Origin: Rhabdaerophilum sp. SD176
Lineage (GTDB): Bacteria > Pseudomonadota > Alphaproteobacteria > Rhizobiales > Beijerinckiaceae
Direction of reading: 5' to 3'
DNA: 64,000 nt
NCBI RefSeq assembly: GCF_030143245.1
Contig: NZ_JARJNS010000002.1
Location: 558,001-622,000, forward strand
Shown: piece after piece, positions 19,513-29,576 of the stretch
Position numbering within the stretch: the first letter of the stretch is position 1
How the letters are laid out: each line of letters opens with the position of its first letter
Translations under genes and position numbers: made by a program
Notes under the pieces: generated by a model
What the model saw: only the letters and a program-made list of their open reading frames with translations
Databases searched by the model: none
What the model was told of the DNA's origin: nothing

Positions 19513-20688
19513 ATGGTCACGCGCGCGGAACGCACAACTTTTGGCGAGTGGTGGTGGACGATCGACCGCTGGCTGCTGTTCTCGTTCGTCGCCTTGATGG
19601 TCTCAGGCTTCCTTTTCGGCCTCGCCGCGTATCCGCCGGTGGCCAACAAGCTCGGCCTGCCGACCTTCCATTTCGTGAACCGCCAGGCGGCCTTCCTGCT
19701 GATGGCCGGGGCCATCATGGTCGGGACATCGTTCCTCAATCCGCGGCAGGTGCGGCGGCTGGCGCTCCTGCTGTTCCTGGCCGGTCTGGGCATGGTGATC
19801 CTGACGTTGTTCTACGGTGCCGAGGTGAAGGGCGCCCGGCGCTGGCTCAACCTGCCCGGCTTCTCGCTGCAGCCTTCCGAAATTCTGAAGCCCGCCTTCG
19901 TGGTCATGGCCGCCTGGGCCTTTTCCGAACGGCAGAGCCGGCAGGACATGCCCTCGCTCACCATCGCCATGCTCATCCTGCCGCTGGCCGTCGTTCCGTT
20001 GATCCGCCAGCCGGATCTCGGCCAGACGATCCTGATCAGTGCGGTCTGGTGCGGGCTGTTCTTTCTCGCCGGGCTGCATATCCTCTGGGTGATCGGCCTC
20101 GCCGGGCTGGGCGTCAGCGGGCTGTTCCTCGCCTATCGCTTCCTGCCGCATGTGACGGACCGCATCGACCGCTTCCTCAACAAGGGCAACGGCGATACGT
20201 TCCAGACCGATATGGCGCTGGAGAGCTTTCTTTCCGGCGGCTGGTTCGGGCGCGGCCCGGGCGAAGGCACGGTGAAGCGCAGCCTGCCGGACAGCCATAC
20301 CGATTTCCTGTTCTCGGTGATCGGCGAGGAATTCGGTGCCATCACCTGCATCCTCGTCGTGCTGGTCTTCGGCTTCATTGTGGTGCGGGGGATGATGCGC
20401 GCCCGCGCCAATGCCGATCCCTTCTGCCGGATGGCCGGCGCCGGGCTGGTCATGCTGTTCGGGCTGCAGAGCTTCATCAACATGGCCGTGAACCTGAACC
20501 TCGTGCCGCCCAAGGGCATGACCTTGCCCTTCCTGTCCTATGGCGGCTCGTCGCTGCTGTCGGTCGCGCTCACCAGTGGCTTCCTGCTCGCCCTGACGCG
20601 CAAGCGGCCGAAATCCGCCTTGACCGACCGGATGCCGGCCCACCAGGCGGTACCGCGCGGCGCCATGCCCCAGCCTGCCGGAGGATAG
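19513..20688 (+). CDS. ftsW: Septal peptidoglycan glycosyltransferase FtsW (SEDS family)
   Basis: FtsW polymerises septal glycan strands from lipid II with FtsI as its partner. The 391-residue polytopic protein has the SEDS hallmarks GARRWLNLPGFSLQPSE, the catalytic-loop region with QTDMALESFLSGGWFGRGPGEG, DSHTDFLFSVIGEEFG and PFLSYGGSSLL. Around ten membrane segments are seen. ATG at 19513 follows a GAGGTCGG stretch. RodA is the alternative for this family, but the dcw location decides for FtsW. Confidence 0.96.
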   Translation: MVTRAERTTFGEWWWTIDRWLLFSFVALMVSGFLFGLAAYPPVANKLGLPTFHFVNRQAAFLLMAGAIMVGTSFLNPRQVRRLALLLFLAGLGMVILTLFYGAEVKGARRWLNLPGFSLQPSEILKPAFVVMAAWAFSERQSRQDMPSLTIAMLILPLAVVPLIRQPDLGQTILISAVWCGLFFLAGLHILWVIGLAGLGVSGLFLAYRFLPHVTDRIDRFLNKGNGDTFQTDMALESFLSGGWFGRGPGEGTVKRSLPDSHTDFLFSVIGEEFGAITCILVVLVFGFIVVRGMMRARANADPFCRMAGAGLVMLFGLQSFINMAVNLNLVPPKGMTLPFLSYGGSSLLSVALTSGFLLALTRKRPKSALTDRMPAHQAVPRGAMPQPAGG

Positions 20689-20691
20689 CCC

Positions 20692-21786
20692 ATGGCCGAA
20701 GCATCCCGCCTGATCCTGCTGGCTGCCGGGGGAACCGGCGGCCATCTCTTTCCGGCCGAAGCGTTGGCCGAGGTGCTGGTCAACCGCGGCCACAAGGTGG
20801 CTTTGGTCACGGATACGCGGGTCGATGCCTGGGTGGAGCGCTTCCCTGGTGATGTGCACACCATCACCACCGGCACGGTGACCGGCGCAGGCCTGAAATC
20901 GAAGCTGCGTGGCCTCTGGCGGCTGTTCCAGGGCGTAATGCAGGCCCGGAAGCTGATCCGGACGCTCGATCCTGCCATCGTGGTCGGGTTCGGGGGTTAC
21001 CCGACGGTTCCGCCCATCCTTGCCGCAAGGAGCGCCGGCCTTCCGACGCTGATCCATGAAGCCAATGCGGTGATGGGCCGGGCGAACCGGTTCCTTGCGC
21101 CACGGGTGATGCGGATCGCCACCGGGCTGGAACTGAAGGATAGCCTCTTCCCGGACAAGACGGTGGTGACCGGGAACCCGGTCCGGAAGCCGGTCCTCCA
21201 TGCCAAGGAGATCGACTACCCCGCCCTGAAGCCGGGCGGCGTGGTGCGGCTGCTGGTTTTCGGCGGCAGCCAGGGCGCCCGGGTGATGAGTGATGTCGTG
21301 CCGAATGCGCTGCAGAACCTGCCGGAGGAGGTGCGCAAGCGTTTCCACGTCACCCAGCAGGCGCGCGACGAGGATGTGTTCCGTGTTGCGAAAATGTACG
21401 AAAAGCTGGGTGTCGCGCATCAGGTGGAGCATTTCTTCGATGACCTGCCAAAGCGCATGGCCGAGAGTCATCTCGTTATCGCGCGGGCCGGTGCGTCCAC
21501 GGTGTCCGAACTGGGTGTGATCGGCCGCCCCTCCATTCTCGTGCCGCTGCCCGGTGCGCTGGACCAGGACCAGGCTGCGAATGGCGCGATGCTGGCCAAT
21601 GCGGGCGCCGCGATCGTCATCCTTCAGCCGGCTTTCACCCCGGTTTCGCTGGCCGATCTGCTTGACCGGCTGGCCGATGATCCGGACCGGCTGCAGCGCA
21701 TGGCGCTGGCGGCGCGCAGCACCGGCGTTTCCGATGCCGCCTCGCGACTGGCGAGCGAGGTGCTTTCCATTGCCCGCAAGGGCTGA
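20692..21786 (+). CDS. murG: UDP-GlcNAc:lipid I N-acetylglucosaminyltransferase
   Basis: MurG converts lipid I to lipid II on the cytoplasmic face of the membrane. This GT28 enzyme of 364 residues has the N-terminal GGTGGHLFPAEAL loop, GFGGYPTVPP, HEANAVMGRANR, the C-domain FGGSQGARVMSD and ARAGASTVSELGVIGRPSILVPLPGALDQDQ. It starts four bases after the ftsW stop. Confidence 0.97.
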   Translation: MAEASRLILLAAGGTGGHLFPAEALAEVLVNRGHKVALVTDTRVDAWVERFPGDVHTITTGTVTGAGLKSKLRGLWRLFQGVMQARKLIRTLDPAIVVGFGGYPTVPPILAARSAGLPTLIHEANAVMGRANRFLAPRVMRIATGLELKDSLFPDKTVVTGNPVRKPVLHAKEIDYPALKPGGVVRLLVFGGSQGARVMSDVVPNALQNLPEEVRKRFHVTQQARDEDVFRVAKMYEKLGVAHQVEHFFDDLPKRMAESHLVIARAGASTVSELGVIGRPSILVPLPGALDQDQAANGAMLANAGAAIVILQPAFTPVSLADLLDRLADDPDRLQRMALAARSTGVSDAASRLASEVLSIARKG

Positions 21787-21873
21787 TAGGCGAAACGCGT
21801 TTTCCCGGCCCCGACTCGTTTCCCGGGGCCTCTTCGCCGCGCGTTCCGTGCGGCCCATCCGGAAGTGACGTCG

Positions 21874-23280
21874 ATGAAGATTCCGCGCGAGACAGGCCCC
21901 ATCCATTTCATCGGGATCGGGGGGATCGGCATGTCCGGCATTGCCGAGGTGCTCGCCAATCTCGGCTATACGGTGCAAGGCTCGGATGCGTCCGACAATG
22001 CCAATGTGAAGCGCCTGCGCGAGAAGGGAATCACCTGCTTCGTCGGACACAAGGCCGAGAATATCGGCGAGGCGGGCGTGATCGTCGTTTCCACCGCGAT
22101 CCGGCGTGACAATCCCGAGCTCGTGGCCGCGCGGGAGGCCCGCATTCCGGTTGTCCGGCGGGCCGAGATGCTGGCCGAGCTGATGCGGCTCAAGACCTGC
22201 GTCGCCATTGCCGGCACGCATGGCAAGACCACGACAACCAGCCTTGTCGCCACGCTGCTCGACAAGGGCGGGCTCGACCCCACCGTCATCAACGGCGGCA
22301 TCATCAATGCCTATGGCACCAATGCCCGGCTCGGCGGTGGCGACTGGATGGTGGTCGAGGCGGACGAGAGCGACGGCACCTTCCTCAAGCTGCCGGCCGA
22401 TGTGGCGATCATCACCAATATCGATCCCGAGCATCTCGATCATTTCGGAACGTTCGATGCGATCAAGAAGGCCTTCCGCAGCCTGGTCGACAATCTCCCC
22501 TTCTATGGCTTTGCCGTGATGTGCATCGACCATCCGACCGTGCAGGAACTGGTCGGCCAGATCGAGGATCGCCGCGTCATCACCTATGGCGAGAACCCGC
22601 AGGCCGATGTGCGGCTGAAGGATGTCAACCTCGAGGGCGGGGTCTGCCGCTTCGACGTGGTGATCCGCGACCGCAAGAGTGGCCGCGTGACGGAATTGCC
22701 GCGCATGGTCCTGCCGATGCCGGGCCATCACAACGCGCTCAATGCCACCGCGGCGATTGCCGTGGCGTTCGAACTCGGCGTGCCGGTCGACCTGATCCGC
22801 GAGGGGCTGGCCGGATTCGGCGGTGTGAAGCGGCGCTTCACCCGGACGGGCGAATGGAACGGGGTGACGATCTTCGATGATTACGGCCATCACCCGGTCG
22901 AGATCGCGGCGGTTCTGCGCGCGGCCCGTGCCTCCACCAAGGGGCAGGTCATCGCGGTGGTGCAGCCGCATCGCTACACCCGCCTACATTCGCTTTTCGC
23001 GGAATTCTCCACCTGCTTCAACGATGCCGATACGGTGATCGTCGCCGATACCTATGCGGCCGGCGAGGCGCCGATCCCCGGTGCGGACCGGGAAGGGCTC
23101 GTCGCAGGGATCAAGGCGCATGGGCACCGCCATGTCCTGCCGCTCGAGGGCCCGGACAGGCTGGCGCGCCATGTGGCCACAGTCGCCCGGCCGGGTGATT
23201 ACGTGATCTGCCTCGGCGCCGGGAACATCACGCAATGGGCTTATGCGCTGCCGGCGGAACTGGCGGCGCTGAAAGGGTAG
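21874..23280 (+). CDS. murC: UDP-N-acetylmuramate:L-alanine ligase
   Basis: MurC adds the first stem-peptide residue. The protein (468 residues) has [17 protein letters not shown] at the start, the P-loop [12 protein letters not shown] at about 112-122, [12 protein letters not shown] and [14 protein letters not shown] at 21874 is preferred over GTG at 21865 because GGAAG lies 8 bases before it. The order murG-murC-murB-ddl is the normal alphaproteobacterial one. Confidence 0.96.
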   Translation: MKIPRETGPIHFIGIGGIGMSGIAEVLANLGYTVQGSDASDNANVKRLREKGITCFVGHKAENIGEAGVIVVSTAIRRDNPELVAAREARIPVVRRAEMLAELMRLKTCVAIAGTHGKTTTTSLVATLLDKGGLDPTVINGGIINAYGTNARLGGGDWMVVEADESDGTFLKLPADVAIITNIDPEHLDHFGTFDAIKKAFRSLVDNLPFYGFAVMCIDHPTVQELVGQIEDRRVITYGENPQADVRLKDVNLEGGVCRFDVVIRDRKSGRVTELPRMVLPMPGHHNALNATAAIAVAFELGVPVDLIREGLAGFGGVKRRFTRTGEWNGVTIFDDYGHHPVEIAAVLRAARASTKGQVIAVVQPHRYTRLHSLFAEFSTCFNDADTVIVADTYAAGEAPIPGADREGLVAGIKAHGHRHVLPLEGPDRLARHVATVARPGDYVICLGAGNITQWAYALPAELAALKG

Positions 23281-23283
23281 GGG

Positions 23284-24240
23284 ATGGCCTTTCCGGACAT
23301 CACGCCCGAACTGAAGGCGCTCATGCCGGACCTGAGGGGTCGGCTGCTGGCGAACGAGCCGCTGGCGCCCTTCACCTGGCTGCGGGTGGGCGGACCGGCG
23401 CAGGTCCTGTTCACGCCGGCGGATGTCGAGGATCTCGCCTATTTCCTCGCCCGGCTGCCGGCTGAAATCCCGCTGATGCCGCTGGGCCTCGCCTCGAACA
23501 TGATCATCCGCGATGGCGGTGTACCGGGCGTGGTGATCCGCTTCTCGCCGCGCAGCTTCGGCCGGATCGCGGTGGAGCCCGGACATCGCATCCGCACCGG
23601 CGCCTTCGCGACCGACCGGAAGGTGGCGCAGGAAGCGGCGGAGGCCGGAATCGGCGGGCTGGAATTCCTCTATGGCATTCCCGGCTCGATTGGTGGCGCG
23701 TTGCGCATGAATGCCGGCACGCGGTCGAACACCAATCCCGAGATCGAGGGCGAGACAGCGGAACGGTTCGTCGAGGCAAAGGCGGTGACGCGGGCTGGCG
23801 AGATCATCACGCTCGACCGCGCCGCGATGGGCTTCGTCTATCGCGGCTGCGGCGTGGCGCCGGACACGATTTTTGTCGAGGCCTTGCTGGAAGGATTTCC
23901 GCGGGCACCGGAATCGATCCACGCCGTCAACGCCCGTGTGCAGGAACATCGCGAGCGCGACCAGGAAACGAAAGTGCGGACGGCCGGTTCCACCTTCAAG
24001 AACCCGCCCGGGCATTCAGCCTGGCGGCTGGTGCGGGACGCGGGCGGACTCGACCTGCGATTCGGGCAGGCGGAAATGTCGCGCAAGCACGCAAATTTCC
24101 TGATCGCCCATGATGGTGCGACAGCTGCGGATATCGAGGCCCTCGGCGAGGAGATCCGCCGCCGCGTGAAGGCGGGGCAGGGCATCGATCTCGAATGGGA
24201 AGTGAAACGGGTCGGCATCAGCCTGCCCAGCCAAGCGTAA
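23284..24240 (+). CDS. murB: UDP-N-acetylenolpyruvoylglucosamine reductase
   Basis: MurB reduces the enolpyruvyl ether to make UDP-MurNAc, using FAD and NADPH. The 318-residue protein shows [40 protein letters not shown] and the catalytic-Ser motif [10 protein letters not shown], the pattern of the shorter (Staphylococcus-like) MurB class. It starts 4 bases after murC. Confidence 0.95.
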   Translation: MAFPDITPELKALMPDLRGRLLANEPLAPFTWLRVGGPAQVLFTPADVEDLAYFLARLPAEIPLMPLGLASNMIIRDGGVPGVVIRFSPRSFGRIAVEPGHRIRTGAFATDRKVAQEAAEAGIGGLEFLYGIPGSIGGALRMNAGTRSNTNPEIEGETAERFVEAKAVTRAGEIITLDRAAMGFVYRGCGVAPDTIFVEALLEGFPRAPESIHAVNARVQEHRERDQETKVRTAGSTFKNPPGHSAWRLVRDAGGLDLRFGQAEMSRKHANFLIAHDGATAADIEALGEEIRRRVKAGQGIDLEWEVKRVGISLPSQA

Positions 24241-24275
24241 GCGTTGGCCGCCGACGGGGCGGCGAGGAGACAGAC

Positions 24276-25202
24276 ATGGCCAAGCATATTGCGGTTCTGA
24301 TGGGCGGCTGGGCCGCCGAGCGGCCGGTCAGCCTCAAATCCGGCGCGGCCTGCGCCGAGGCCCTGCGTCAGCGCGGCTTCAGGGTGAGCGAGGTCGATGT
24401 CGGGCGGGATCTTGCGCAGGTGCTGACAGAGCTCGGACCGGATTGTGCGTTCAACGCCCTGCACGGCCCGTTCGGCGAGGATGGTACCGTGCAAGGGCTG
24501 CTCGAGATCATGGGGCTGCCCTATACCCATTCGGGCGTGCTCGCCTCCAGCCTGGCCATGCGGAAGGACCGGGCCAAGACCGTGATGGCCGCTGCCGGCG
24601 TTCCCGTCGCGGCCGGGCTCACCGTGTCGCGATTCGAACTGGCCAAGCGCCATGTCATGGAACCACCGTTTGTCGCCAAGCCGGTGGCGAACGGCTCCTC
24701 CTTCGGTGTTTTTATTGTGAAGGAGGGACGCACCCATCCGTTGCAGGAACTCGGCAGCGCGGATTGGCCCTTGGGCGATGAAATGCTGGTCGAACCGTTC
24801 ATTCCCGGCCGGGAGCTGACCTGCGGCGTCATCGGATACCGCGATGGCGCCCAGGCGCTGGACGTGATCGAGATCCAGCCGACCGCTGGCCCGTTCTATG
24901 ACTTCGATGCAAAGTATGCTGCGGGCGGGTCAATTCACGTCCTGCCGGCAAATCTTAAACCAAATATTTACCAGCGCGTCCAAGAAATGGCTGTAAGGGC
25001 GCATGAGGCGCTCGGCTGTCGTGGTGTCTCGCGTGCTGACTTCCGGTACGACGACGATACCGACACGCTGGTCTGCCTGGAGGTGAATACACAACCTGGC
25101 ATGACGGAGACCTCACTCGTGCCCGAACTCGCGGCCCATAAGGGCCTCAGCTTCGGCGAGCTCGTGGAATGGATGGTGGAGGATTCCTCGGTCGATCGTT
25201 AA
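24276..25202 (+). CDS. ddl: D-alanine:D-alanine ligase
   Basis: Ddl makes the D-Ala-D-Ala dipeptide used by MurF. This 308-residue ATP-grasp enzyme has MGGWAAERPVSLKSG, ALHGPFGEDGTVQGLLE, FVAKPVANGSSFGV, FIPGRELTCGV and LEVNTQPGMTETSL. ATG at 24276 is chosen because GGCGAGGAGACAG precedes it; an earlier in-frame start at 24195 would overlap murB. Its 3' end overlaps the predicted ftsQ start by 34 bases. Confidence 0.96.
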   Translation: MAKHIAVLMGGWAAERPVSLKSGAACAEALRQRGFRVSEVDVGRDLAQVLTELGPDCAFNALHGPFGEDGTVQGLLEIMGLPYTHSGVLASSLAMRKDRAKTVMAAAGVPVAAGLTVSRFELAKRHVMEPPFVAKPVANGSSFGVFIVKEGRTHPLQELGSADWPLGDEMLVEPFIPGRELTCGVIGYRDGAQALDVIEIQPTAGPFYDFDAKYAAGGSIHVLPANLKPNIYQRVQEMAVRAHEALGCRGVSRADFRYDDDTDTLVCLEVNTQPGMTETSLVPELAAHKGLSFGELVEWMVEDSSVDR

Positions 25203-26089
25203 AGGCCCGGTTCGGCGCTTACGCCGAGGCCGTTGCCCTTTGGCGTGCCGAGCGTGCCGCGAACCGGCGGGCGCAATCGCGCCTGCGGATTCCGCGCGGC
25301 ATCGGCTCGAGCGCTGCGATCGCCTTCATTCTTGCCAGTGCCGGAACCGGCTTCGTCATGGGCGGCCATTATGACCGGATGATCGCCGAGCAAGGCTCGA
25401 TCGCGGACATGCTGGCGCGGGCCTTCGGTTTTGGTGTCCGCCATATCGTGCTGAGCGGTCATGCCGAACTCACCCAGGACGAGGTGATCCATCTTTCCGG
25501 GCTCCAGGGCCATCAATCGCTCCCCTTCCTCGATCCCACGGCCATGCAGGACCGTCTGCAATCCGTGCCGCTGATCGCCGAGGCGATGGTCACAAAACTT
25601 TATCCCGACCGGCTCCTGATCACGGTCCGCGAGCGCGTGCCTTTCGCCATCTGGCAGCAGGATGGCCAGGTCCGTGTGATTGCCGAGGATGGCACCGCGA
25701 TCGAGGATCTCAGCGATCCGCGCTTCCTCCGCCTGCCGCATGTGGTGGGTCCGGATGCCAATCTCCGCGCCCGTGAATTCGTGGCCCTGCTGGACCATGT
25801 TCCCGAACTGCGCGACCAGATCCGCGCGGGCATCCTTGTCTCGAAACGCCGCTGGACCATCAAGCTGCAGAACGGAATTGACGTGCTGCTGCCCGAAATC
25901 GACGCGGACAAGGCGCTCAAAACCTTTGCCCGGCTGGAGAAGCAGCATGGCCTGACGAGGAAGGCCGCACTGGTGATCGACCTTCGTTTGCCGGACCGGA
26001 TCGCCCTGCGGCTCACCGAGGAAGCGGCTTCGCAATTCGGCGAGACCATCCAGCAGAAGATCAAGAAATGGGGAGGTCGCGCATCATGA
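25169..26089 (+). CDS. ftsQ: Cell division protein FtsQ
   Basis: FtsQ links the early divisome to FtsB/FtsL. The 306-residue bitopic protein has a basic cytoplasmic N-terminus, one membrane segment at about 47-68 (IGSSAAIAFILASAGTGFVMGG), a POTRA domain (FGVRHIVLSGHAELTQDEVI) and a beta domain (LYPDRLLITVRERVPFAIW). The start at 25169 lies inside ddl; no better in-frame start is seen nearby, and no strong ribosome-binding site either, so the first few residues are uncertain. Confidence 0.92.
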   Translation: MDGGGFLGRSLKARFGAYAEAVALWRAERAANRRAQSRLRIPRGIGSSAAIAFILASAGTGFVMGGHYDRMIAEQGSIADMLARAFGFGVRHIVLSGHAELTQDEVIHLSGLQGHQSLPFLDPTAMQDRLQSVPLIAEAMVTKLYPDRLLITVRERVPFAIWQQDGQVRVIAEDGTAIEDLSDPRFLRLPHVVGPDANLRAREFVALLDHVPELRDQIRAGILVSKRRWTIKLQNGIDVLLPEIDADKALKTFARLEKQHGLTRKAALVIDLRLPDRIALRLTEEAASQFGETIQQKIKKWGGRAS

Positions 26090-27411
26090 TGCGGGGTTCC
26101 TCCACCATGATTCCGCGCATCCGGCCGGTTCCGCCGAACAAGTCCGCCATCCTTTCGGCGCTGGATGTCGGCACTTCCAAGGTTGTCTGCCTGATCGCGC
26201 GGCTCGATCCGATCGAGGGGTCGGACGTGCTGTCCGGGCGCACGCATCGCATGCGCATCCTCGGCATTGGCCATCAGCGCTCGCGCGGGATCAAGGGCGG
26301 CACCGTGATCGATCTCGGCGAGGCCGAGAAGGCGATCCGGCTGGCGGTCGATTCCGCCGAACGCATGGCCGGGGTGCAGGTTACCAGCGCGCTGGTCAAC
26401 ATTTCCGGCGGCCGGATCGGCTCGCAGCATTTCGCTGGCCGCGTCACCCTTAACCGCCGCAATGTCGAGCAGGGCGATATCACACGGGTCATCGAGGTCG
26501 CCTCCAGCCATGCACAGGATGCAGGCCGCTCGATCCTGCATGCGCTGCCGGTCGGCTATTCGCTCGACGGGGGCGGTGGCATCCAGGAGCCGAAGGGCAT
26601 GGTGGGCGAGGCGCTCGGCGTCGATCTCCATATCGCTTCCTGTGATCCGCTCGCGGCCCATAACCTGATGCTGGCGGTCGAACGCGGCCATCTCGCGGTC
26701 GAGGCCCTCGTGGCAACGCCCTATGCCTCGGCCCTCTCCACGCTCTGCGATGACGAAGCCGAACTCGGCGCGGTGGTGGTGGATATCGGTGGCGGCACCA
26801 CGTCGATCGCGGTGTTCCATCAGGGGCACCTGATGCATTGCGACGCGATCGCGCTCGGCGGCAATTACATCACGCTCGACATCGCGCGCGGACTCTCCAT
26901 GCGCCTCGAGGACGCCGAGAAGATCAAGAACCGCTATGCGTCCTGCATCGAGACCGAGGCTGACAGCCGCGACATCCTCTCGATCCGGCAGGTCGGCGAG
27001 GATGACCGCGACCATACCCATTCCCTGCCGCTCGGCCAGCTCACCCGCGTGGTGAAGCCGCGGGCGGAGGAAATCGTCGAATTCGTCCGCGAGCGGCTCG
27101 AGAAGAACGGTTACCGCATCGCCAAGGGCCAGCATGTGCTGCTGACCGGCGGCACGGCGCAACTCGGCGGCCTGCCGGATCTCGCCAAGCGTGTCTTCGG
27201 CACGCCGGTGCGTCTTGCACGGCCGATCGGGGTCCAGGGCCTGCCGGAAGCGGCAAAGAGCCCGGCCTTCGCCAGCGCGGTCGGGCTGCTCGTCTACCCG
27301 CAGGTGGCGGGCAAGGAATATTTCGAAGCAGGGCGGCGCAGCGCCCTGCCGATGACCGGAACGGGCGGCTACATCGCCCGCGTCGGACAGTGGCTGAGAG
27401 ACAGTTTCTAA
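26086..27411 (+). CDS. ftsA: Cell division protein FtsA
   Basis: FtsA is the actin-like protein that tethers FtsZ to the membrane. The 441-residue protein has the phosphate-1 loop ALDVGTSKVVCLIA, the SHS2 insertion with ERMAGVQVTSALVNISGG, VDIGGGTTSIAVF, LTGGTAQLGG and a C-terminal amphipathic stretch (ARVGQWLRDSF) expected to bind the membrane. ATG at 26086 overlaps the ftsQ stop (ATGA) and has GGGAGG 9 bases upstream; an ATG at 26068 is less likely. Confidence 0.96.
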   Translation: MMRGSSTMIPRIRPVPPNKSAILSALDVGTSKVVCLIARLDPIEGSDVLSGRTHRMRILGIGHQRSRGIKGGTVIDLGEAEKAIRLAVDSAERMAGVQVTSALVNISGGRIGSQHFAGRVTLNRRNVEQGDITRVIEVASSHAQDAGRSILHALPVGYSLDGGGGIQEPKGMVGEALGVDLHIASCDPLAAHNLMLAVERGHLAVEALVATPYASALSTLCDDEAELGAVVVDIGGGTTSIAVFHQGHLMHCDAIALGGNYITLDIARGLSMRLEDAEKIKNRYASCIETEADSRDILSIRQVGEDDRDHTHSLPLGQLTRVVKPRAEEIVEFVRERLEKNGYRIAKGQHVLLTGGTAQLGGLPDLAKRVFGTPVRLARPIGVQGLPEAAKSPAFASAVGLLVYPQVAGKEYFEAGRRSALPMTGTGGYIARVGQWLRDSF

Positions 27412-27512
27412 CCGTCCAGCCGGGTTCGCGTGGCGGCGCGACCACCTGGCAGGACATGTGACACGCAATCGCTCCAACCCGGCGGGCGGGCCGGATCCAG
27501 AAGAGGCAAACC

Positions 27513-29285
27513 ATGACCATTACCATCAAGGCGCCGGATATCCGGGAACTGAAGCCGAGGATCACCGTCTTCGGCGTGGGCGGTGCAGGCGGCAACGCGG
27601 TCAACAACATGATCCGCTGCGGCCTTGTCGGCGTCGATTTCGTGGTGGCCAACACGGATGCGCAGGCCCTCCTGCTCTCCAATGCGGAGCGCCGGATCCA
27701 GATGGGCATCCAGGTGACCGAAGGCCTCGGGGCCGGCTCTCAGCCGGAGGTTGGCCGCTCGGCGGCCGAAGAGGTGATCGACGAGATCCGTGACCAGCTG
27801 GCCCATGTCCACATGGCCTTCATCACGGCCGGAATGGGTGGCGGCACCGGCACCGGAGCGGCGCCGGTCATTGCCCGGGTGGCCCGCGAGATGGGCATCC
27901 TGACGGTCGGCGTGGTCACGAAGCCGTTCCATTTCGAAGGCCAGCGCCGCATGCGCGTCGCCGAAGCCGGGATCTCGGAACTCCAGAAGGCGGTCGACAC
28001 GCTGATCGTCATCCCGAACCAGAACCTGTTCCGGATCGCCAACGAGAAGACCACTTTCGCCGAGGCCTTCGCCATGGCGGACCAGGTGCTGCTCTCCGGT
28101 GTCGCCTCGGTGACCGACCTCATCGTCAAGCCGGGCCTGATCAACCTCGACTTCGCCGATGTCCGCGCCGTGATGCGCGATATGGGCAAGGCGATGATGG
28201 GCACGGGTGAAGCCTCGGGCGAGAGCCGCGCGATCATGGCCGCCGAAGCCGCCATCGCCAACCCGCTCCTTGACGAGACCTCGATGAAGGGGGCCCGCGG
28301 CCTGCTGATCTCGATCACCGGTGGCCCGGACATGAAGATCTACGAGGTCGACGAGGCCGCCAACCGCATCCGCGAGGAAGTGGATGTGGATGCCAACGTG
28401 ATCTTCGGCGCCACGCAGGACGAGAGCCTCGACGGCATCATCCGCGTCTCGGTGGTCGCAACCGGCCTTGACCCGGCCATGACCCGCGAGGACAGCCATG
28501 AGCCTTCGGGCACGATCGACCAGCGCCTTGCCGCGATGGCAGATCGCCTGCGCGCCCAGATGGCGCAGCGCGTCCAGGCCAGCGCGGCCCAGATGCCCAC
28601 GACGCCGGCGCCGATCCCGGTCCAGCCGGCCGCGCCCGCGCCGGTTGCCGCCGCTCCGGCCCCGATGCCGGTCCAGATGACGGCTCCTGCCGCGCCGATC
28701 CTGCCGCCGCAGCCCGAGCCGGTCGCTGAGTTGCCGGGCCTGCTGGTCGAGGCGACTGCGCCGCGGCCGAACGCCTTCTTTGCCCAGCCGATGGTTGAAG
28801 AGCCCCGCGCCCCGGTCGAGGAGCCGCGTGCGTCGCAGCCCTTCATCCCGCCGGCGCCGGACAGGTTGCCGCCGCGCCAGCCGCGCATGCCGTCGATCGA
28901 CGAGCTGCCGCGCCCGGCCCAGGCCGTGCTGCAGGCCAACCGGCAGGATGCGGTTGCCGCCCCGCCGGCGCCCGAACAGAAGCGCATGACGCTGATGCAA
29001 CGTCTTGCCGCTGTCGGCCTTGGCGGTCGGCGCGAGGAAGACCCTGCCCCGGCACCGCGTGCCGCCGAGCCGATGCTGGCGCCGGACATGCCGACCCAGC
29101 CGAGCGCCACGCACGAGATGTATGCCCGGCGCCCGGCTGCCCCGGCCCCGCAGCCGCCAGCCTATCGCCCGGCGCAGGGACAGCTCGATGCGCAGGGGCG
29201 CGTGGCTCCGGCTCCGGCCCAGGCCCGCGCCTTCGAGGACGACCAGCTGGAAATCCCCGCTTTCCTGCGCCGTCAGGCGAAGTGA
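27513..29285 (+). CDS. ftsZ: Cell division GTPase FtsZ
   Basis: FtsZ polymerises into the cytokinetic ring. The 590-residue protein has the GTPase core (residues about 10-320) with [14 protein letters not shown], the tubulin signature [10 protein letters not shown] at about 110-119 and the T7 loop [12 protein letters not shown] Pro/Ala-rich intrinsically disordered linker of roughly 240 residues follows, then the conserved C-terminal peptide [10 protein letters not shown] that binds FtsA and other partners. A long linker is usual in alphaproteobacteria. It begins 101 bases after ftsA. Confidence 0.97.
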   Translation: MTITIKAPDIRELKPRITVFGVGGAGGNAVNNMIRCGLVGVDFVVANTDAQALLLSNAERRIQMGIQVTEGLGAGSQPEVGRSAAEEVIDEIRDQLAHVHMAFITAGMGGGTGTGAAPVIARVAREMGILTVGVVTKPFHFEGQRRMRVAEAGISELQKAVDTLIVIPNQNLFRIANEKTTFAEAFAMADQVLLSGVASVTDLIVKPGLINLDFADVRAVMRDMGKAMMGTGEASGESRAIMAAEAAIANPLLDETSMKGARGLLISITGGPDMKIYEVDEAANRIREEVDVDANVIFGATQDESLDGIIRVSVVATGLDPAMTREDSHEPSGTIDQRLAAMADRLRAQMAQRVQASAAQMPTTPAPIPVQPAAPAPVAAAPAPMPVQMTAPAAPILPPQPEPVAELPGLLVEATAPRPNAFFAQPMVEEPRAPVEEPRASQPFIPPAPDRLPPRQPRMPSIDELPRPAQAVLQANRQDAVAAPPAPEQKRMTLMQRLAAVGLGGRREEDPAPAPRAAEPMLAPDMPTQPSATHEMYARRPAAPAPQPPAYRPAQGQLDAQGRVAPAPAQARAFEDDQLEIPAFLRRQAK

Positions 29286-29328
29286 GGCGGTCGCAACCGC
29301 AAGACTTGTCAACAAAGTCTTACAAAAG

Positions 29329-29355
29329 CCGATCCGCCCGATGATGGCGGATCGG
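29329..29355. terminator. Hairpin downstream of ftsZ
   Basis: CCGATCCGCC (29329-29338) pairs perfectly with GGCGGATCGG (29346-29355) around a 7-base loop. On the + strand it is followed by AGGCAGAAAAAA, not by T residues, so it is not a textbook terminator; it may stabilise the ftsZ 3' end or act with Rho. It lies 44 bases after the stop. Confidence 0.45.
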
Positions 29356-29494
29356 AGGCAGAAAAAAGGAAGACCCCCTGTAAGTCACTGATATAAAACG
29401 CGTAACGAGTTCGCTAACCTAATTCCGGTGTGGCGTTGGCGTGTTACAGAGCGTAAGAAACAGTGATTTTGCTTTCGCCCCCCCGCGCTGTAAT

Positions 29495-29560
29495 CCCGTT
29501 TTTGTAACGGGTGAGACTCCGGCTTCGGCCGGGCGCGTGTGGCACCGGAGCAAACTCCGG
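29495..29560 (+). promoter_or_regulatory. Structured lpxC leader with consecutive hairpins
   Basis: Within the 291-base ftsZ-lpxC gap, CCCGTT/AACGGG (29495-29500 with 29506-29511), CCGG/CCGG around 29518-29530 and CCGGAG-CAAA-CTCCGG (29545-29560) form a run of short stems ending 16 bases before the lpxC GTG. No known riboswitch class is recognised. The upstream part of the gap (29356-29490) shows no clear promoter to the eye. Confidence 0.4.
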
Positions 29561-29576
29561 GCATAGGGGATACGAC

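Noticed and set aside
19603-22971. Long minus-strand open frame across ftsW-murC
   Set aside because: Antisense shadow of four recognised genes, no motif or start signal.
29329-29355. Standard Rho-independent terminator after ftsZ
   Set aside because: The stem is good, but the following bases are A-rich rather than T-rich on the + strand, so I list it only as a hairpin with low confidence.
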